DNA from: Nitrospirota bacterium
GTDB taxonomy: Bacteria > Nitrospirota > JACRHJ01
Direction of reading: 5' to 3'
Assembly: GCA_016212105.1 (NCBI GenBank)
Contig: JACRHJ010000007.1
Coordinates: 1 to 64,000 of the forward strand
Length of the DNA: 64,000 nucleotides
The stretch's first letter is position 1. Every line of letters begins with the position of its first letter. Both the position numbers and the translations under genes were made by a program. Under the pieces are notes generated by a model. The model saw nothing but the letters and a program-made list of their open reading frames with translations. It was not told the DNA's origin and searched no databases. This document shows positions 55,401 to 63,522 of this stretch, piece by piece.

Positions 55401-55490
55401 ACCAACCCTTCCCTCTTATCCCCTCCCTGTGAAGGGAGGGGAAGATTCGAGTATGAATTATATTGGGGAGGGCTGGGGTGGGGGTTGGTT
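55401..55490. mobile_element. MITE-like element, shortened tandem copy
   Basis: It repeats the same left half as the preceding element and the right end GGCTGGGGTGGGGGTTGGTT, but lacks most of the second dyad. The two copies are 11 bp apart. It ends about 22 bases before the kinase promoter. Confidence 0.7.
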
Positions 55491-55512
55491 CAACCAACCG
55501 CCAACAAATCTC

Positions 55513-55541
55513 TTAACATTTGGTTTTTTATAGGATATAAT
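55513..55541 (+). promoter_or_regulatory. Near-consensus sigma-70 promoter of the sensor kinase
   Basis: TTAACA (55513-55518), 17 bp, TATAAT (55536-55541). Transcription should begin about 55548, only two bases before the ATG at 55550, so the mRNA would be leaderless or nearly so. Confidence 0.85.
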
Positions 55542-55549
55542 TCCGGGCC

Positions 55550-57214
55550 ATGAACATACGCGGAAAGCTCTTCCTCGGTTTCGGCCTGTACGTCTTCCTG
55601 GCCGCGACCATAGGATACTTCACATATGCGGAGCTGAACGCCGTCAACACGCGGCTCACCTTCCTCGAGAACGCGGACGACGTGTCCATCACGATGCTCG
55701 AGGTAAGGAGGCACGAGAAGAACTACCTGCTGTACAAGAGCAGGGAGTCCCTGCCCGAGCTGCGGAAGAACGTAGACATACTGAAAAAGAACATCGAGAG
55801 CATAAAGGCCGAGATAATCGACGAGATCGGCGCGGACAGCTACTACCTGATGAAGAAGACCGTGGCCGGGTACGAGGGCTGGGTAGAGAAGGTCGTGGAC
55901 AACCACGAGCGGCAGGACAGGCAGGTGGAGCAGGTCAGGGAGGCTGGCAGGATTGTCGAGGAGAGGCTTTCCGGAAAGACGCTCCAGACGTTCCTCGTCC
56001 TCAGGCGGTACGAGAAAAATCTCATGTTGTACAAGGACGCGGAGAGCTACGGGACATTCAGGAGCACATATGTGTCCCTCGGCATCGGGGCGAGACCGGA
56101 GGCCGCGAGGTACAGCGCGCTCGTGAAGGACCTCTACAGGCTGTACCGGGAAGAGGACGAGTACATGGACAAGATGCGCTCCGAGGCGCGCGAGGTCCAG
56201 TCCCTGACAGTCAAGCTTGCAAGGGAAGAGAGGGCGGACATCGCCGCGACGCTCGACAGGTCGCGGGTACTCCTGCTGTTCGCGCTCCTCGCCATACTCG
56301 TCCTTGGCACCGCCGTCAACGCCGCGCTTTCAGCGAGCATAGCGAGGCCCATACGCGAACTGGAGCGGATAACGAGGAAGGCCGCGACCGGCGACTTCTC
56401 GGAGGCCATCGTCGTCGACGGGAGCGACGAGATCGCCTCGCTCGGGACGTCGTTCAACCAGATGGAGGAAAAGCTCAAGGACGCGCTCACCTCGCTTGAG
56501 GAGACGGTCAAGATCCTGATGGAGCAGAAGGACCGGCTGGTCGAGGCGGAGAAGCTCGCGTCCATAGGCATCCTCTCGGCGGGCGTCGCGCACGAGATAA
56601 ACAACCCGCTCACCTCGGTGCTGACGTTCTCGCACCTGATGCTTGAGGCCACTCCGGAGGGCGACCCGAACCGAGAGAAGCTTCGGATGATAGCGCGGGA
56701 GACGGAGAGGGCCAGGGTCATAGTACGCCAGCTCCTCTCCTTCGCCAAGGAGACCCCGCTCCGGCTTGTGGATATTGACATAAACCAGCCCGTGACCGAG
56801 ATACTGGAGTCGCTGGTCGAGCAGGAGAAGTTCAGCCAGATAGAGCTGGTCATGAAGCTGACCAGCGGCCTGCCGAGGATAAAGGCCGACCCCGGCAAGC
56901 TTGGGCAGGTCGTGCTCAACCTGCTCCTGAACGCTGTCAACGCCGTCACGCCTCCGGGCAGCATCACGGTATCCACGCGGGCAGAGGGCGGGTACGTCCT
57001 CCTGACCGTCTCGGACACCGGCTGCGGGATAGCGGAGGAGAACCTGGGCCACGTCTTCGAGCCGTTCTACACGTCCTGGAACGGGATGACGGGTACGGGG
57101 CTCGGCCTCGCCGTCAGCTACGGCATCATCAAGAAGCACGGGGGCACCATAAACGTCGAGAGCATGGTCGGGCAGGGTACGACCTTCACCGTGAGGCTGC
57201 CGATACATGGATAA
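55550..57214 (+). CDS. Membrane histidine kinase (HAMP, NtrB-like)
   Basis: 554 aa. It has one helix at about residues 7-27, a mainly helical periplasmic sensor domain with a repeated RRxEKNxLxY motif (EVRRHEKNYLLYKS and LRRYEKNLMLYKDA), a second helix at about 245-268, then HAMP, the phosphoacceptor GVAHEINNPL (H348) and an ATPase domain with GTGLGLAVSYGI. The helical sensor resembles four-helix-bundle chemoreceptor-type domains; its signal is unknown. It overlaps the regulator gene by eight bases. Confidence 0.92.
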   Translation: MNIRGKLFLGFGLYVFLAATIGYFTYAELNAVNTRLTFLENADDVSITMLEVRRHEKNYLLYKSRESLPELRKNVDILKKNIESIKAEIIDEIGADSYYLMKKTVAGYEGWVEKVVDNHERQDRQVEQVREAGRIVEERLSGKTLQTFLVLRRYEKNLMLYKDAESYGTFRSTYVSLGIGARPEAARYSALVKDLYRLYREEDEYMDKMRSEAREVQSLTVKLAREERADIAATLDRSRVLLLFALLAILVLGTAVNAALSASIARPIRELERITRKAATGDFSEAIVVDGSDEIASLGTSFNQMEEKLKDALTSLEETVKILMEQKDRLVEAEKLASIGILSAGVAHEINNPLTSVLTFSHLMLEATPEGDPNREKLRMIARETERARVIVRQLLSFAKETPLRLVDIDINQPVTEILESLVEQEKFSQIELVMKLTSGLPRIKADPGKLGQVVLNLLLNAVNAVTPPGSITVSTRAEGGYVLLTVSDTGCGIAEENLGHVFEPFYTSWNGMTGTGLGLAVSYGIIKKHGGTINVESMVGQGTTFTVRLPIHG

Positions 57215-58592
57215 GTTCAGGGCTATAATCGTCGACGACGAGCCGGGCATCTGCCTGGGGCTGAAGGCCATCCTCGAACTGGACGGCATCGAGGTCGTCA
57301 CGACCACGAACAGCCGCGAGGCCGAGGAGTTCATCAAGAAGAACAGCTACGACCTGGTCATCACCGACCTCAAGATGCCGGTAATGGACGGGATGGAGCT
57401 GTTCGACCGCGTGAAGGACCACGCCCCGGACAGCGTCTTCATCATGATAACCGCCTACGGCACGATCGCCTCCGCCGTGGACGCCATCAAGAAAGGCTTC
57501 TACGACTACATCCTGAAACCGTTCACGCCGGACGAGGTCAGGATACCCGTCAGGCGCGCGCTTGAGAAGAAGACTCTGGAACGCGAGAACGTGATGCTCC
57601 GCTCGCAGGTGGACGTCCGGTACTCGTTCCAGAACATAATCGGCGCGAGCCCGAGGATGGCCGAGGTCTTCCGCGTGATGCGGCATGCCGCCTCGTCCGA
57701 GAGCAACGTCCTGATTACAGGCGAATCCGGCACCGGCAAGGAGCTTGTCGCGCGCGCGGTGCATTCCAACAGCGTCCGGGCGAAGCGCGGCTTCGTCACC
57801 GTCAACTGCGGCGCGATACCGGAGGGGCTCATCGAGTCCGAGCTTTTCGGGCACGTCAAGGGCGCGTTCACCGGCGCGGTGGCGGACAAGACCGGCCTTG
57901 TGGAGAAGGCAGACCGGGGGACGCTGTTCCTCGACGAGATAGGCGAGCTTGCCACGCCGCTCCAGGTAAAGCTCCTGCGCATCCTACAGGAGGGCGAGTA
58001 CATGCGTGTCGGCGAGGCGGTGCCCCGGCACGTAAACGTCCGCGTCATCGCCGCGACGAACAGGGACCTGCGCAAGGCGATCTCAGACCGTGGCTTCCGC
58101 GAGGACCTGTACTACCGCCTGAACGTCATACCTGTCGAGCTTCCGCCGCTCCGGGAGAGACGCGAGGACATCCCGCTCCTTGTAAACCATTTCGTGAAGA
58201 AGCACGCCGCGCGCGCGCCGGAGAAGAACATCACCGGCGTGTCCAAGGAGTCGATGCACGCGCTGGTCGAGTACCACTACCCCGGCAACATCCGCGAGCT
58301 TGAGAACGCGGTCGAGTACGCCATAGCCTTTACCGCCGGGCCGATCATACAGCCGGACGAGCTGCCGCGCTACATCGTCGAGGGCGAGGCCATGTCCGCC
58401 GAGGCGCGCGCCATACCCATCATGCCGCTCAAGGAGGCCAAGGCCCAGTTCGAGAAGGGGCTGATCATGGCCGCGATGATCGAGTCGGGCGGGAACGTCT
58501 CCGAGGCCGCGCGGCTCCTGAACATTCACCGGCAGAACCTTCAGCAGAAGATACGGCTGTTGGGGATAGAGATGAAGGGGGATGGGGCGTAA
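57207..58592 (+). CDS. NtrC-type sigma-54 response regulator
   Basis: A 461-aa cognate regulator of the preceding kinase. It has a complete receiver (DD at 10-11, phosphoacceptor D54, Lys in ILKPF), Walker A GESGTGKE, GAFTGA at 219-224, and a C-terminal Fis-type helix-turn-helix (NVSEAARLLNIHRQNLQQKI). It should activate sigma-54 promoters, and the ones in this window at 60000 and 61267 are near. The orphan regulator at 49558 is similar throughout its AAA+ domain. Confidence 0.95.
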   Translation: MDKFRAIIVDDEPGICLGLKAILELDGIEVVTTTNSREAEEFIKKNSYDLVITDLKMPVMDGMELFDRVKDHAPDSVFIMITAYGTIASAVDAIKKGFYDYILKPFTPDEVRIPVRRALEKKTLERENVMLRSQVDVRYSFQNIIGASPRMAEVFRVMRHAASSESNVLITGESGTGKELVARAVHSNSVRAKRGFVTVNCGAIPEGLIESELFGHVKGAFTGAVADKTGLVEKADRGTLFLDEIGELATPLQVKLLRILQEGEYMRVGEAVPRHVNVRVIAATNRDLRKAISDRGFREDLYYRLNVIPVELPPLRERREDIPLLVNHFVKKHAARAPEKNITGVSKESMHALVEYHYPGNIRELENAVEYAIAFTAGPIIQPDELPRYIVEGEAMSAEARAIPIMPLKEAKAQFEKGLIMAAMIESGGNVSEAARLLNIHRQNLQQKIRLLGIEMKGDGA

Positions 58593-58768
58593 ACCTACCC
58601 TTCCTTCTTATCCCCTCCCTGTGCAGGGAGGGGAAGATTCGTTGAAGCCGAAAATTGTAGGGCGGGCATTGCCCGCCAATTTTTTGCTTCCGGTGTGTTA
58701 TACAGGGCGGGACGTGCTTGTCACGTTATGCGGGGCAGAAGGCGAGGGAACGGTGGGCGGTGCCCACC
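58591..58768. repeat. Repeats after the regulator gene
   Basis: A left half of the ACCTACCC element (58591-58649), GTAGGGCGGGCATTGCCCGCC, and a GGTGGGCGGTGCCCACCC dyad which runs into the stop codon of the following minus-strand gene. Confidence 0.75.
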
Positions 58769-59506
58769 CTACTGACTATCAAGAACAGCTTGCCCTTCGA
58801 CTACCTCATCCGGAGCGATATATTTTTTACTGATTACATTACCGTTCTTAGCGTTGATGAATATCAACCAGTTCTCCATTAGAACTTTGTATGCCAAAGT
58901 GTTATCGTAAATTACAAGCTCCTCTTCTGGTGGCCAAATTGCCGCATCAATAGGAATATTTAAAGATGCCCTACCGAGGTTCAATGCCTCTTCCGCCGTT
59001 ATAAGCGGCGTCGTGTCGATGTCGGGCGTGGGGACACCGCCAGAAGATATGCGGTCTATATCTCCTCCTTTATTGATATGGATGTTGACTATCTTTGACC
59101 ATATAGGCACCCCATTATATGTCTGCTGATAGTATACGTGAGCATCACCTTCTTTATGTTTGTCTGTACTGTCAAGTTTCAACTCCTTATTCGGGTTCTT
59201 CAACCCAAATGCATTCCTGTGTCTGTCAATGAAGTCGAGAACGGCCTCCACGACCGGTTTGCCCTTGTCGATTTTGAACTTGCCCTTGAGCTTAAATACG
59301 ACCTTATCCGACGACTCCGCCTCCGCATCCCCCTCCGACTCCTCAAGCAGCGCCTCCACCGCCCGCCGGTCCTGCGGCTTGCCGTGGATGATCCGCTTAG
59401 GCTTCACGCCGTCATTCTGCGTCCCCGCCTCTCCGGCGAACGCCGACGCCGACACAAGCACCACGAACAACGCCATGAGCATCCCGCCGATTCGCCCGAC
59501 CCGCAT
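58769..59506 (-). CDS. Exported protease-propeptide (FTP/PepSY-like) protein without catalytic domain
   Basis: A 245-aa protein starting at ATG 59506 with AGGAGG five bases upstream and a signal peptide ending in AFA. The remainder matches the propeptide of thermolysin-like M4 peptidases: DFIDRHRNAFGLKNPNKELK, HVYYQQTYNGVPIWSKIVNI, and a second half ending IFINAKNGNVISK. In M4 enzymes a catalytic domain with HEXXH would follow, but here the frame ends just after the propeptide, with the stop inside a GGGTGGGC repeat. It is either a truncated protease or a stand-alone inhibitor or chaperone. Low GC suggests transfer. Confidence 0.75.
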   Translation of the reverse strand: MRVGRIGGMLMALFVVLVSASAFAGEAGTQNDGVKPKRIIHGKPQDRRAVEALLEESEGDAEAESSDKVVFKLKGKFKIDKGKPVVEAVLDFIDRHRNAFGLKNPNKELKLDSTDKHKEGDAHVYYQQTYNGVPIWSKIVNIHINKGGDIDRISSGGVPTPDIDTTPLITAEEALNLGRASLNIPIDAAIWPPEEELVIYDNTLAYKVLMENWLIFINAKNGNVISKKYIAPDEVVEGQAVLDSQ

Positions 59507-59940
59507 ACAAGCCTCCTCTCGCCTTAACCTGAACAGCCCGCCGCCTTATTGTAATATATTGACGGACAGATTACATTCCAATAACATGGCGGCGCGAAAA
59601 ATAATTGGCTTCGACGATTCTCCCGCCCCCTGCACAGGGGGAGGGCTGGGGTGGGGGTTGGTTTGCATACGATAAACCTACCCTTCCCTCTTATCCCCTC
59701 CCTGTGCAGGGAGGGGAAGATTCGTTGAAGCCGCAAATTATAAGGAGAGAAAGCGATTTTGTAGGGGCCGCACCAAGCGAAGCGCGTGTCGGCCCTTCTT
59801 GCTCGTATGTAGGGGCAGGTTCCCGTGCCTGCCCTCCTCGTTTTTTCAGGCGTCACATTATTGCCCCGTATAAACTTCCTGGACCCCGTGTCAAGCACGG
59901 GGCGACAGCGCGTTTCCGCAGTATATTCTTGCACTCCAAA
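59507..59940. repeat. Repeat-rich non-coding region
   Basis: A right half then left half of the ACCWACCC element (59609-59733), a GGGGCCGCACCAAGCGAAGC...GTGTCGGCCC unit (about 59763-59794), a GGGGCAGGTTCCCGTGCCTGCCC dyad and GGACCCCGTGTCAAGCACGG (59879-59906). No gene. Confidence 0.8.
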
Positions 59941-59958
59941 TGCAGTTAAAAAACTGCA
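59941..59958 (+). promoter_or_regulatory. TGCA dyad upstream of the small Usp gene
   Basis: TGCAGTT (59941-59947) and AACTGCA (59952-59958) form a perfect dyad with an AAAA centre, 42 bases upstream of the sigma-54 promoter. It is a candidate activator site, comparable with the dyads near 50860 and 61390. Confidence 0.6.
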
Positions 59959-59999
59959 CCCGTCCTCGCAACCCCTTGTAAATTAACGAGTCACAAATG

Positions 60000-60014
60000 T
60001 GGCACGGCTTATGC
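60000..60014 (+). promoter_or_regulatory. Sigma-54 promoter of the small Usp gene
   Basis: TGGCAC (60000-60005), five bases, ATGC (60011-60014). The invariant GG-N10-GC is present, with A in place of the usual first T of the -12. The gene starts at 60077. Confidence 0.78.
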
Positions 60015-60076
60015 AATAGTACCGGGTATAGGCGGTTCACTTACCAACTTTTTATCAACGACGAGGGGGAAGACAA

Positions 60077-60508
60077 ATGAAGATCATGGTAGCTTACGAC
60101 GGCACACTACAGGCGAAGGATGCGCTCAGGTTCGGCATGGAGAAGGCGAAGGAGACGGGCGCCAAGGTGGACGTCCTGTCCGTGTTCGACTCCGGCCTGT
60201 ACATAGACACCGAGGCGTCTCTTGACGCGGTTGACGTTGCGCGCGCCCAGGCCGCGAAGTCCGTCGCCGACGCGAAGGCCATCATAAAGGAAGCGGGCAA
60301 GGGCGTGGACGTCTCGCTCTACACGGCCGAGGGCGACACCGAGACGGCGATACTCGATTTCGCCAGGGAAGGAAACGTCGACCTGCTGCTCTGCACTTCG
60401 AGGCAGAAGGGCATCATAGAGAAGTACAGGAAGGCCGTCGAGGCGCGCGGCAAGAAGGCCGCCGAGACGATGGAGTTCGGCGCGAAGGCCGCGGCAAAGG
60501 CTGCGTAA
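60077..60508 (+). CDS. Universal stress protein, single domain
   Basis: 143 aa starting MKIMVAYDGTLQAKDALRFG, the UspA N-terminal strand and helix. The later GxxGx9GS ATP loop is replaced by TSRQKGIIEKYRKAVEARGK, so it probably does not bind ATP as classical Usp proteins do. An Ala/Lys-rich end follows. GAGGGGGAAG precedes the ATG. It is driven by a sigma-54 promoter. Confidence 0.88.
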   Translation: MKIMVAYDGTLQAKDALRFGMEKAKETGAKVDVLSVFDSGLYIDTEASLDAVDVARAQAAKSVADAKAIIKEAGKGVDVSLYTAEGDTETAILDFAREGNVDLLLCTSRQKGIIEKYRKAVEARGKKAAETMEFGAKAAAKAA

Positions 60509-60517
60509 GATAATATC

Positions 60518-60645
60518 AACCCTTCCCTCCTGTCCCCTCCCTGTGAAGGGAGGGGAAGATTGGTGGAAGCCGGTAATCATGATAGCATGGCATCGACGAA
60601 TCTCCCTCCCCCTGCACAGGGGGAGGGCCGGGGTGGGGGTAGGTT
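60518..60645. mobile_element. MITE-like element between two small genes
   Basis: It has CAACCCTTCCCTCCTGTCCC at its left and GGGGTGGGGGTAGGTT at its right, with the CCTCCCTGTGAAGGGAGG and CTCCCCCTGCACAGGGGGAG dyads of its family. It ends 46 bases before the next gene. Confidence 0.7.
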
Positions 60646-60691
60646 CACCGACTCCCGGCTTTGGTTTCAAGTTGGAAATGGAGTAGAACAA

Positions 60692-60895
60692 ATGTCCGGC
60701 ACGGAATTCACATACTGGCAGATGCTGGCGGCGACACTGGCGATGCTGACCTGCTTTACCGCATCGACGGCCCCGGCCCTGGTCCGGGTGAGCATTTACC
60801 GCAGGCTGAAGAGGGACGTGATACCGAACCTGATAGGCGCGGTCCCGGGCGCGGCGCTGATATACTTCCTGTACATAGCGGGACGCATGATGTGA
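60692..60895 (+). CDS. Tiny membrane protein, 67 aa
   Basis: Starts at ATG 60692 (GGAG eight bases upstream; a longer in-frame start lies inside the preceding repeat). Two hydrophobic helices (about residues 8-27 and 43-63) flank a basic loop containing RVSIYRRLKRD. Function unknown. It lies downstream of the sigma-54-driven Usp gene and could be on its transcript. Confidence 0.68.
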   Translation: MSGTEFTYWQMLAATLAMLTCFTASTAPALVRVSIYRRLKRDVIPNLIGAVPGAALIYFLYIAGRMM

Positions 60896-60991
60896 TAGGG
60901 ACCCCCTCACCCCAACCCCTCTCCCGCCCCGCTCAATAGTCCGGGACAAGCAGGGAGAGGGGAATTAAGGGGAGACGAGGGAGCGGGGGGG

Positions 60992-61210
60992 TCAGCGGAT
61001 GTCGCGCATGTCGATGACGTAGTACTTCTTGAGCCGCTCGTCCAGCTCCCGGCTTATCCGCTCCTCACGCATCTTGCGTAGCCGGCGGCGGAGCCCGGCG
61101 AACTCCCTCCAGAGGCCGAGCGAGGAGTCCGGCATTGCGGCCGGGAGTGTCAGCGAGGTGAGTATGACCGCGAGGAACATGATATAATGGAGGCTGGACG
61201 CTGTTATCAT
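60992..61210 (-). CDS. Tiny membrane protein, 72 aa, sigma-54 driven
   Basis: It starts MITASSLHYIMFLAVILTSL, a single N-terminal membrane helix (about residues 8-25), followed by a strongly basic helix (REFAGLRRRLRKMREER) and ends YYVIDMRDIR. ATG 61210 has GGAG six bases upstream. A perfect sigma-54 promoter lies 57 bases before it on the same strand. It is not recognised. Between its stop and the preceding gene is one short CCCTCTCCC-type repeat. Confidence 0.72.
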   Translation of the reverse strand: MITASSLHYIMFLAVILTSLTLPAAMPDSSLGLWREFAGLRRRLRKMREERISRELDERLKKYYVIDMRDIR

Positions 61211-61266
61211 GGCTGGCTCCGTTGGTTACGGTTAGAACTGCTGCATGCTTATGGGGTGTATATAAA

Positions 61267-61281
61267 GCAAATACCGTGCCA
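61267..61281 (-). promoter_or_regulatory. Sigma-54 promoter of the 72-aa membrane protein gene
   Basis: On the minus strand TGGCAC (61281-61276), five bases, TTGC (61270-61267): a full consensus -24/-12. It drives the minus-strand small gene at 61210. Confidence 0.85.
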
Positions 61282-61388
61282 TCCATAACATATTGATATT
61301 GTTGCTTGTTATTTAGCACGGCGGATATGATGCAATTATGTGTTGCGCCTGATACGCGTATCCACCCCCGAAAACAGGGGTGAGGCAA

Positions 61389-61405
61389 TGCAACTATATG
61401 ATGCA
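61389..61405. promoter_or_regulatory. TGCA repeat in a divergent control region
   Basis: TGCA-N9-TGCA (61389-61405) lies between the divergent genes at 61210 and 61456. Several other TTGCG or ATGCAA half-sites are within 100 bp. It is comparable with the dyads at 50855-50944 and 59941. A candidate activator site, not proven. Confidence 0.5.
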
Positions 61406-61455
61406 GATGAAACAATGGATTGCGCATACGGCGCATCGAAGACAGGAGAGATGGT

Positions 61456-62238
61456 ATGAAGATGCTTATCGCATACGACGGGACAATTAACGCGAAGAAC
61501 GCGCTCAGGTACGGGCTGGGCAGGCTGAAGGCGGAGGGCGGGAGCGCGGTGGTGCTCCACCTGTTCCATTCGGCGCTGTTCGTGGACTACGGCGCGGGCC
61601 CCAATGCGGAGTCGATGGCGAGGGCGGAGTCGGCAAGGCGTCTCGCCGAGGCCAGGCGCATCGTGGACGAGGCAGGCGGCGTGCCCTGGGTCCGGTTCGA
61701 GGAGAAAGACGGCGAGCCGGGCGAGGAGCTGCTCGGGTACGCGGGCGAGGTCAGGTTCGACGTCATACTCGCCCCGGCCAAGTACGCATCGGTGTCCGAT
61801 ACCGCCCCATGCCCTGTCATAACCTTCCCCGGCACGATACTCGTGCCGGTGGACAGCACGGGCTACGGAGCCGACGCTATCGGCCGCATACTCGCCGAGG
61901 CCAGGGCGACCGGGTCGAGGGCGGTGCTCCTCGGCGTCCTCCCGGTACACATGTACGCGGCTTCCGAGTCGGCCGAGCTGAAGAAGGTCGAGTCCGAGAC
62001 TCGGGCGTACCTCAAAGAGATAGGCAAGGCGCTGAAGAAGGAAGGCGTGGAGACGGTCGAGGCTATGCGGCCCGGCTACCCGGACGAGGAGATACTTCGG
62101 GCTATGGACGAGTTCCGGGTCTCGATGGTTGTAATCCCGACCGCCGAGGACAGCCCGTCCGAGGTGGCGAAGGCGTCGAGCATGATACGCGAGGAAGAGG
62201 GCAAGGCTGGCAGGCGGATCCTGCTCGGGCAGCAGTAG
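61456..62238 (+). CDS. Tandem universal stress protein, degenerate
   Basis: 260 aa with two Usp-like halves. ATG 61456 (AGGAGAG upstream) opens MKMLIAYDGTINAKNALRYG, almost the same as the Usp at 60077. The second half starts at about residue 128 (TILVPVDSTGYGADAIGRIL). Neither half has the ATP-binding glycine loop, so a non-ATP Usp is likely. It diverges from the 72-aa membrane-protein gene and may share its regulatory region. Confidence 0.85.
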   Translation: MKMLIAYDGTINAKNALRYGLGRLKAEGGSAVVLHLFHSALFVDYGAGPNAESMARAESARRLAEARRIVDEAGGVPWVRFEEKDGEPGEELLGYAGEVRFDVILAPAKYASVSDTAPCPVITFPGTILVPVDSTGYGADAIGRILAEARATGSRAVLLGVLPVHMYAASESAELKKVESETRAYLKEIGKALKKEGVETVEAMRPGYPDEEILRAMDEFRVSMVVIPTAEDSPSEVAKASSMIREEEGKAGRRILLGQQ

Positions 62239-62615
62239 ATGCAATCCGGCGGTTAAACAGGCGGACTTCCTGGGCCCCGTGTCAAGCACGGGGAGACACG
62301 TAAACACCCGTCATTCCCGCGAAAGCGGGAATCCAGCGACTTTATGTAGGGGCCGACACATGGGTCGGCCCTCAGAGTGTTGACAAACCCCTGTTTCACA
62401 ATAACAGGGCAACGAAGACCGTCGTTCCGAGCGAAGTCGAGGAACCTACCTTTGACTTGGTTCTAATACAATCAAAGACTTACTGTGGGTCCCTCCACTT
62501 CGGTCGGGACGACGTCAGGCTTTCTGAAACGTCATCCAATTGTTTTGGGACTTTGTCAGCAGTCTGGGTGCCTACCTATGTGTCGGCCCTTCTGTCTGTT
62601 GACCTTCCGGGCCTT
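62239..62615. repeat. Repeat cluster before the hydrogenase-like genes
   Basis: GGCCCCGTGTCAAGCACGGG (about 62272-62298), a CATTCCCGCGAAAGCGGGAA hairpin (about 62311-62337), a GGGGCCGACACATGGGTCGGC dyad (about 62347-62372), then an element with the long arms GTCGTTCCGAGCGAAGTCG and GGTCGGGACGACG (62418-62513) like the inner part of the acr3-side element. No gene. Confidence 0.8.
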
Positions 62616-63380
62616 TTATTTTTCCGGAATCCTGCCAAGCAGCCGGAGCAACCCGTCGAGTATGGTCAGCGGGTGCGGCGGGCAGCCGGGGATGTACAGG
62701 TCCACCGGCAGCGTCCAGTCCACGCCGTCGCATACGTCGGGCGAGCCAATGTACGGCCCGCCGTTGATCGCGCACGCGCCGCAGGCGACGACGAGCTTGG
62801 GCGCGGGTATCGCCTCGTATGTAAGCCGTAGCGCCTCAAGCATGTTGCCCGATACCGGCCCCGTGACCCACAAACCGTCCGCGTGGCGCGGCGAGGCAAC
62901 GAAGGAGATACCGAAACGCCCCAGGTCCCAACCGATGGTGGACAGGACGTTGGTGTCTGCCTCGCAGGCGTTGCAGCCGCCCGCGCTCACCTCCCGGAAC
63001 TTCATCGACCTGCCGAACAGCGACAGCATCTTATTGTCCAGAGCCCTGGCAAGGACGCGCTCCGTGTCCGGCCCGACGACCAGCCCGTCCCGGGTGTTCG
63101 CCGCGAGCCGCCCGTCGTTCGTGAACGTAATAGCGCCCTTGGGGCAGGCCTCGATGCAGTTCGTGCAGAACAGGCATTTCCCCATGTCGAGCGAAAGCGA
63201 TGGTTTGCAGGATATGGCGCCGAACGGGCAGGCCTCGGCGCACTTTGTGCAACCATCTTGGCATGCGCCCGCATCGAGGCGCGGATACCCCCTGAACCGC
63301 TCCGGGAGCGTCATCGGCTCGTCCGGGTAGCGCGTCGTGCGATGCCCCTGCTTTATGCGTGCGCGTATGGCATGTATCAT
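62616..63380 (-). CDS. NiFe-hydrogenase-like small subunit fused to a ferredoxin domain
   Basis: A 254-aa protein. Residues about 35-95 form a two-cluster ferredoxin (CQDGCTKCAEACP, with an unusual first CX3C spacing, and CLFCTNCIEACP). The rest is a NuoB/HycG-type small subunit with its cluster cysteines in GGCNACEAD, VACGACAING and IPGCPPHP. This fusion resembles HyfI/HycG plus HyfH in group 4 complexes. ATG 63380 has AGGAG six bases upstream. The large subunit gene precedes it on the same strand. Confidence 0.88.
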   Translation of the reverse strand: MIHAIRARIKQGHRTTRYPDEPMTLPERFRGYPRLDAGACQDGCTKCAEACPFGAISCKPSLSLDMGKCLFCTNCIEACPKGAITFTNDGRLAANTRDGLVVGPDTERVLARALDNKMLSLFGRSMKFREVSAGGCNACEADTNVLSTIGWDLGRFGISFVASPRHADGLWVTGPVSGNMLEALRLTYEAIPAPKLVVACGACAINGGPYIGSPDVCDGVDWTLPVDLYIPGCPPHPLTILDGLLRLLGRIPEK

Positions 63381-63383
63381 CAC

Positions 63384-63522
63384 ATACTCCTGTTATTAAT
63401 CCGGCAATCAGGCAGGTCAACTTCCTGGACCCCGTGTCAAGCACGGGGCGACACCTACTACCCGTCATCCCCGTGAAAACGGGGATCCATTGTCTTTTGC
63501 ATATTCAATCGCCGAAGCAATA
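63384..63522. repeat. Repeats between the two hydrogenase-like genes
   Basis: GGACCCCGTGTCAAGCACGG (about 63427-63448) and a CATCCCCGTGAAAACGGGGA hairpin (about 63464-63489). The ribosome site of the small subunit gene is at the left end. Confidence 0.75.

Noticed and set aside
61310-61345. Plus-strand sigma-54 promoter for the Usp gene at 61456
   Set aside because: CGGCGG-N5-ATGC keeps the GG-N10-GC spacing but matches the -24 element poorly. Left out as a feature.
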